Shown: one piece after another, positions 6,190 through 7,804 of the stretch
Numbering within the stretch: the first letter of the stretch is position 1
How the letters are laid out: the number at the start of each line of letters is the position of its first letter
Source: Fidelibacterota bacterium
GTDB taxonomy: Bacteria > Fidelibacterota > Fidelibacteria > Fidelibacterales > Fidelibacteraceae
Length of the DNA: 7,804 bases
Assembly (NCBI GenBank): GCA_029931905.1
Contig: JAOZRH010000095.1
Span: forward strand, 1 to 7,804
Reading direction: 5' to 3'
Notes under the pieces: generated by a model
Database searches by the model: none
Told to the model about the DNA's origin: nothing
What the model saw: only the letters and a program-made list of their open reading frames with translations
Program-made: the position numbers and the translations under genes

Positions 6190-6609
6190 TTAATCAACTA
6201 TTTTGATTTCTGAAGTTAATTCCATTGCTTTTTTGTATGTTGCTGAAACACCACAATATCTGTCTTCCGAAAGGGATACAGCTTTTTTTATTTTGTCCAT
6301 TGGTAAATTTTTACCTTTGAATTCATAAATTACATGCATTTTATTGTAGTGCTTTGGATGTTCTTCTGTTAATTCACCTTCAACTTTAACATGAAAATCT
6401 TCTACTTCAACTCTCATTTTTTTTAGAATAGAAATTACATCCATTCCAGTACAGCCACCAAGAGCAATTAGCATAAATGGTTTCGGAGGCGGACCTTTGT
6501 CCTCACCTCCGACATTTTTACTAGCATCTATTACAATTTCATGACCATTTAAAGATGTTTTGAATGACATCTTTTCATTCCAAGCAATATCAATTGATGA
6601 TTTACTCAT
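6190..6609 (-). CDS. OsmC/Ohr superfamily protein
   Basis: A 139-residue OsmC-like protein. Family members reduce organic hydroperoxides with a pair of cysteines or, in some anaerobe and YhfA-like branches, have unassigned roles in thiol or sulfide chemistry. The first reactive Cys is residue 53 in LGGCTGMDVISIL (50-62) and the second is Cys119 in EDRYCGVSATY (115-125), both at family positions. GGEDKGPPPKPFMLIAL (34-50) is the usual helix-start region. The length is typical. The 15-bp gap to the ferredoxin gene implies one transcript. The sequence before ATG 6609 (AATAGAAAATTAA) has no good ribosome binding site, so translation may depend on the upstream gene. The combination with ferredoxin upstream and DsrE/ORP genes downstream fits oxidant or persulfide protection of metal-sulfur proteins, as an inference. 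Confidence 0.92.
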   Translation of the reverse strand: MSKSSIDIAWNEKMSFKTSLNGHEIVIDASKNVGGEDKGPPPKPFMLIALGGCTGMDVISILKKMRVEVEDFHVKVEGELTEEHPKHYNKMHVIYEFKGKNLPMDKIKKAVSLSEDRYCGVSATYKKAMELTSEIKIVD

Positions 6610-6624
6610 TTAATTTTCTATTTA

Positions 6625-6813
6625 TTATTCGTGAGTGATTGCATCTACTGGACATGCTTCTTCAGCTGAAATAGCATCATCTTCCATATCTGCTGGAACT
6701 GGATCTTTAATTACATGTGCTTTTGCATCATCTTGCATTTCAAATACTTCGTCTGCTTCACTTTCGCATACTCCACAACCGATACATAAATCTTCGTCAA
6801 CTTTAAATTTCAT
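6625..6813 (-). CDS. Single-cluster [4Fe-4S] ferredoxin
   Basis: A 62-residue acidic ferredoxin of the monocluster type (compare Thermotoga or Desulfovibrio gigas ferredoxins). Cys10, Cys13 and Cys16 in the C-x2-C-x2-C block and Cys54 in EACPVDAI (52-58) ligate one 4Fe-4S cluster. No second four-cysteine set is present, and the middle of the chain (20-50) is acidic. It is a small soluble electron carrier whose partner cannot be deduced. The start at ATG 6813 is certain from AAGGAG (6824-6819) placed 5 nt before it. It lies between the zinc-ribbon gene (14-bp gap) and OsmC (15-bp gap), so it is cotranscribed. It could deliver electrons to the Fe-S MinD pair or to redox repair by OsmC, but neither is shown by sequence. 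Confidence 0.95.
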   Translation of the reverse strand: MKFKVDEDLCIGCGVCESEADEVFEMQDDAKAHVIKDPVPADMEDDAISAEEACPVDAITHE

Positions 6814-6827
6814 TTCTTCTCCTTTTC

Positions 6828-7040
6828 TTACTTGTTTAATAATTCTTCTCTTACTAATCTATTCCCACATTTTGGGCATTTTATTTCTGTACATTTTAGT
6901 CCGCGTTGATGTGTAACTTTTTCTCCGCATTTGGGGCAGACACAATCTCCACCCGGTCCAAAAGCTCCACCTTTGTTTCGTCCCATACCTTTACCTTCTC
7001 CGCGTCCTTTTCCTTGACCTGTTCCACTATTTCTTCCCAT
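6828..7040 (-). CDS. Small Gly-rich zinc-ribbon protein
   Basis: A 70-residue protein in two parts. Residues 1-31 are low-complexity Gly/Arg/Lys (GRNSGTGQGKGRGEGKGMG and onward). Residues 33-58 hold a rubredoxin- or zinc-ribbon-like site with Cys33, Cys35, Cys38, Cys50, Cys55 and Cys58. Two CPKCG knuckles (35-39 and 55-59) suggest one zinc or iron site, with two extra cysteines (33, 50) and His44 nearby. Small proteins with a Gly-rich head followed by CVCPKCG...HQRG...CPKCG recur next to DUF5320 and NifX-like genes in anaerobes, as far as I recall; their role is unknown. I start at ATG 7040, which has GGTG 5 nt upstream. A TTG at 7124 would add 28 residues overlapping the previous gene and is unlikely. 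Confidence 0.85.
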   Translation of the reverse strand: MGRNSGTGQGKGRGEGKGMGRNKGGAFGPGGDCVCPKCGEKVTHQRGLKCTEIKCPKCGNRLVREELLNK

Positions 7041-7045
7041 CTCTT

Positions 7046-7049
7046 CACC
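7046..7049 (-). promoter_or_regulatory. Ribosome binding site that sets the zinc-ribbon gene start
   Basis: GGTG on the minus strand lies 5 nt before ATG 7040 and beyond the stop codon of the preceding gene. It supports the 70-residue product beginning MGRNSG. Confidence 0.6.
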
Positions 7050-7074
7050 ACAATTAAAGTTAATAATATTTATC

Positions 7075-7341
7075 TTACTTTCCAACATTTTTATATTCGA
7101 TATCAATAATTTCTTTTTTGTCAATCTGAGTTTGTTTATCTTCTTTTTTACCCTTGACTAATCTATTATTTGAAAATTTGGTAAATAGTTTTTTTATCTT
7201 ACTATTTTCGCTTGTTAGATCTTTAATAACCGTCCCCATAATAGCGGTAAAAATTGTTCCAATTACAGAATTTCGGCCTCTTTGGCTTTTATTTCTTGCA
7301 TTTCTGTATTTAAACCCATCTTGATGTTTTCCATCATTCAT
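7075..7341 (-). CDS. Small basic protein of unknown function
   Basis: An 88-residue, strongly basic protein that I do not recognise. Residues 1-23 are polar and basic (NDGKHQDGFKYRNARNKSQ). Residues 25-39 form a 15-residue hydrophobic stretch (SVIGTIFTAIMGTVI), too short for a confident membrane span but fit for an amphipathic or membrane-associated helix. Residues 40-75 are Lys-rich, and the end is acidic to neutral (IIDIEYKNVGK). It has no cysteines, unlike most neighbours. AGGA (7352-7349) lies before ATG 7341 at a normal distance. Its place between the DUF5320 gene and the zinc-ribbon gene, on the same strand with short gaps, supports it being real. Because it has no recognised family, it could be a lineage-specific accessory to the Gly-rich proteins. 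A hairpin terminator lies about 20 bp upstream. Confidence 0.65.
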   Translation of the reverse strand: MNDGKHQDGFKYRNARNKSQRGRNSVIGTIFTAIMGTVIKDLTSENSKIKKLFTKFSNNRLVKGKKEDKQTQIDKKEIIDIEYKNVGK

Positions 7342-7361
7342 TTTTATATCCTATTTTTTTT

Positions 7362-7397
7362 AAAAAACAATAGGTGACAATAATGCCACCCATTGTT
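7362..7397 (-). terminator. Rho-independent terminator or attenuator hairpin after the DUF5320 gene
   Basis: On the minus strand the arms AACAATGGGTGGC (7397-7385) and GTCACCTATTGTT (7378-7366) pair over 13 positions, two of them G-U, around the 6-nt loop ATTATT. The T run spans 7367-7362. On the plus strand the two G-U positions become A-C mismatches and no T run follows, so the structure belongs to minus-strand RNA. It ends about 20 nt before the next start codon. Confidence 0.75.
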
Positions 7398-7403
7398 GAT
7401 GAT

Positions 7404-7766
7404 TTAATCATCTTTTTTCTTTAATTCTGACAGTCGTTTTTCTGTAACTGCAATTTGTTCTTTTAGTGCTTTAATTTCTGTTGCAAGGAAATTTTCTTCA
7501 TCTGCTTTTGAGTATTGTGGAGTAGCATAATTTGTGTTTTCAACAAATCCTGAATGTCTAAATCCACGACCGTAATTTCCAAAACCTCCTCCGAAATTTC
7601 TTCCAAATGCACGACCATTACCTCGTCCAAAACCAAATCCACCACCTTGTCCACCTCGTGGTAAACCCTTTGTAAATCCCGGACTATCGTAACCATTGCA
7701 GTATCCTAATCCTCTGCCTGTCATTGGTCCCATTTCGTCTGGACCTCGTCTGTTACCTCTTGCCAT
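7404..7766 (-). CDS. DUF5320-type Gly/Arg-rich protein with C-terminal coiled coil
   Basis: A 120-residue protein. The N-terminus MARGNRRGPDEMGPMTGRG and the following LGYCNGYDSPG (20-30) are the hallmark of DUF5320 proteins. These are small proteins frequently beside NifX/NifB-like and MinD genes in anaerobes; their function is unknown. Residues 38-69 are a Gly/Phe/Arg repeat region (GGGFGFGRGN and similar), probably disordered. Residues 88-117 are heptad-like (FLATEIKALKEQIAVTEKRL) and predict a short coiled coil for oligomerisation. There is one cysteine (Cys23). AGGAGGT lies 5 nt before ATG 7766 and is the strongest ribosome binding site in the window, suggesting high output. The hairpin terminator just after the stop would keep most transcripts to this gene alone. 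Its promoter must lie beyond the right edge. A different frame within this gene is also open, which follows from its repetitive codons and is not a gene. Confidence 0.9.
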   Translation of the reverse strand: MARGNRRGPDEMGPMTGRGLGYCNGYDSPGFTKGLPRGGQGGGFGFGRGNGRAFGRNFGGGFGNYGRGFRHSGFVENTNYATPQYSKADEENFLATEIKALKEQIAVTEKRLSELKKKDD

Positions 7767-7771
7767 AATTT

Positions 7772-7778
7772 ACCTCCT
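7772..7778 (-). promoter_or_regulatory. Consensus Shine-Dalgarno of the DUF5320 gene
   Basis: AGGAGGT, a near-perfect anti-16S match, lies 5 nt before ATG 7766. It is clearly stronger than the sites of the other genes here. The rest of the edge (7779-7804) is A/T-rich leader with no promoter that I can support. Confidence 0.75.
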
Positions 7779-7804
7779 TTTTTTCATTTATTTATTTTTT
7801 ATTT

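Noticed and set aside
7342..7403. A promoter (TTGTTT with TATAAA) for the 88-residue gene
   Set aside because: The TATAAA runs directly into the ATG, leaving no room for a leader or the AGGA site, and the elements overlap the terminator stem.
7463..7696. A second open frame inside the DUF5320 gene
   Set aside because: It is a frame-shifted reading of the Gly/Arg-rich repeat codons. The DUF5320 frame has the recognised N-terminus and the consensus ribosome binding site.
1..7804. CRISPR arrays, tRNA or rRNA genes, insertion sequences or phage genes
   Set aside because: No spaced repeats, cloverleaf sequences, transposase motifs or terminal repeats were seen; almost all of the window is packed minus-strand coding sequence.

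Overview
This window looks like a stretch of a low-GC chromosome (roughly 30% GC by eye) from an anaerobic bacterium. Every convincing gene lies on the minus strand, so transcription runs from high to low coordinates. Purine-rich AGGAG-type ribosome binding sites precede many genes. TGA is used as a stop in several of them, so the standard code applies. An aminopeptidase C points to a bacterium rather than an archaeon. The lineage cannot be fixed from sequence alone. Fusobacteriota, Firmicutes and AT-rich candidate phyla such as Delongbacteria or Cloacimonadota all remain possible.

In order of transcription, the right end (7804 to 6190) holds five small genes. These are a Gly/Arg-rich DUF5320-type protein, an unrecognised basic 88-residue protein, a Gly-rich zinc-ribbon protein, a single-cluster 4Fe-4S ferredoxin and an OsmC-family protein. 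A 13-bp hairpin with a T tract separates the first gene from the other four and looks like a leaky terminator.

After a 96-bp gap containing a plausible sigma70-type promoter comes the core locus (6093 to 2171). It comprises a NifX/NifB-type cofactor-binding protein, two MinD-like ATPases each with two 4Fe-4S motifs inserted after the Walker A region, a DsrE-family protein, two more NifX-like proteins and a metallo-beta-lactamase-fold protein. This gene set matches the 'orange protein' (ORP) loci of sulfate reducers and other anaerobes. There, small MTH1175-like proteins and paired MinD/Fe-S ATPases form a complex, and the Desulfovibrio gigas ORP carries a Mo-Cu-sulfide cluster.

The series continues with a 66-residue Cys-rich protein and a DUF89/ARMT1-type phosphatase-like protein. 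It ends in a bacterial aminopeptidase C (pepC) that runs off the left edge. Gaps are mostly under 50 bp, and there are overlaps of 4 bp (twice) and 17 bp, so much of this is probably one operon or two overlapping ones.

My reading, which is inference, is a metal-sulfur cofactor assembly, carrying or sensing module. The MinD pair would load or move clusters, the NifX-like proteins would hold them, and DsrE and OsmC would handle thiol or persulfide sulfur. The least described parts are the DUF89, Cys-rich and variant MBL genes tied to this locus by overlapping reading frames, and the terminator-separated Gly-rich and zinc-ribbon genes upstream.
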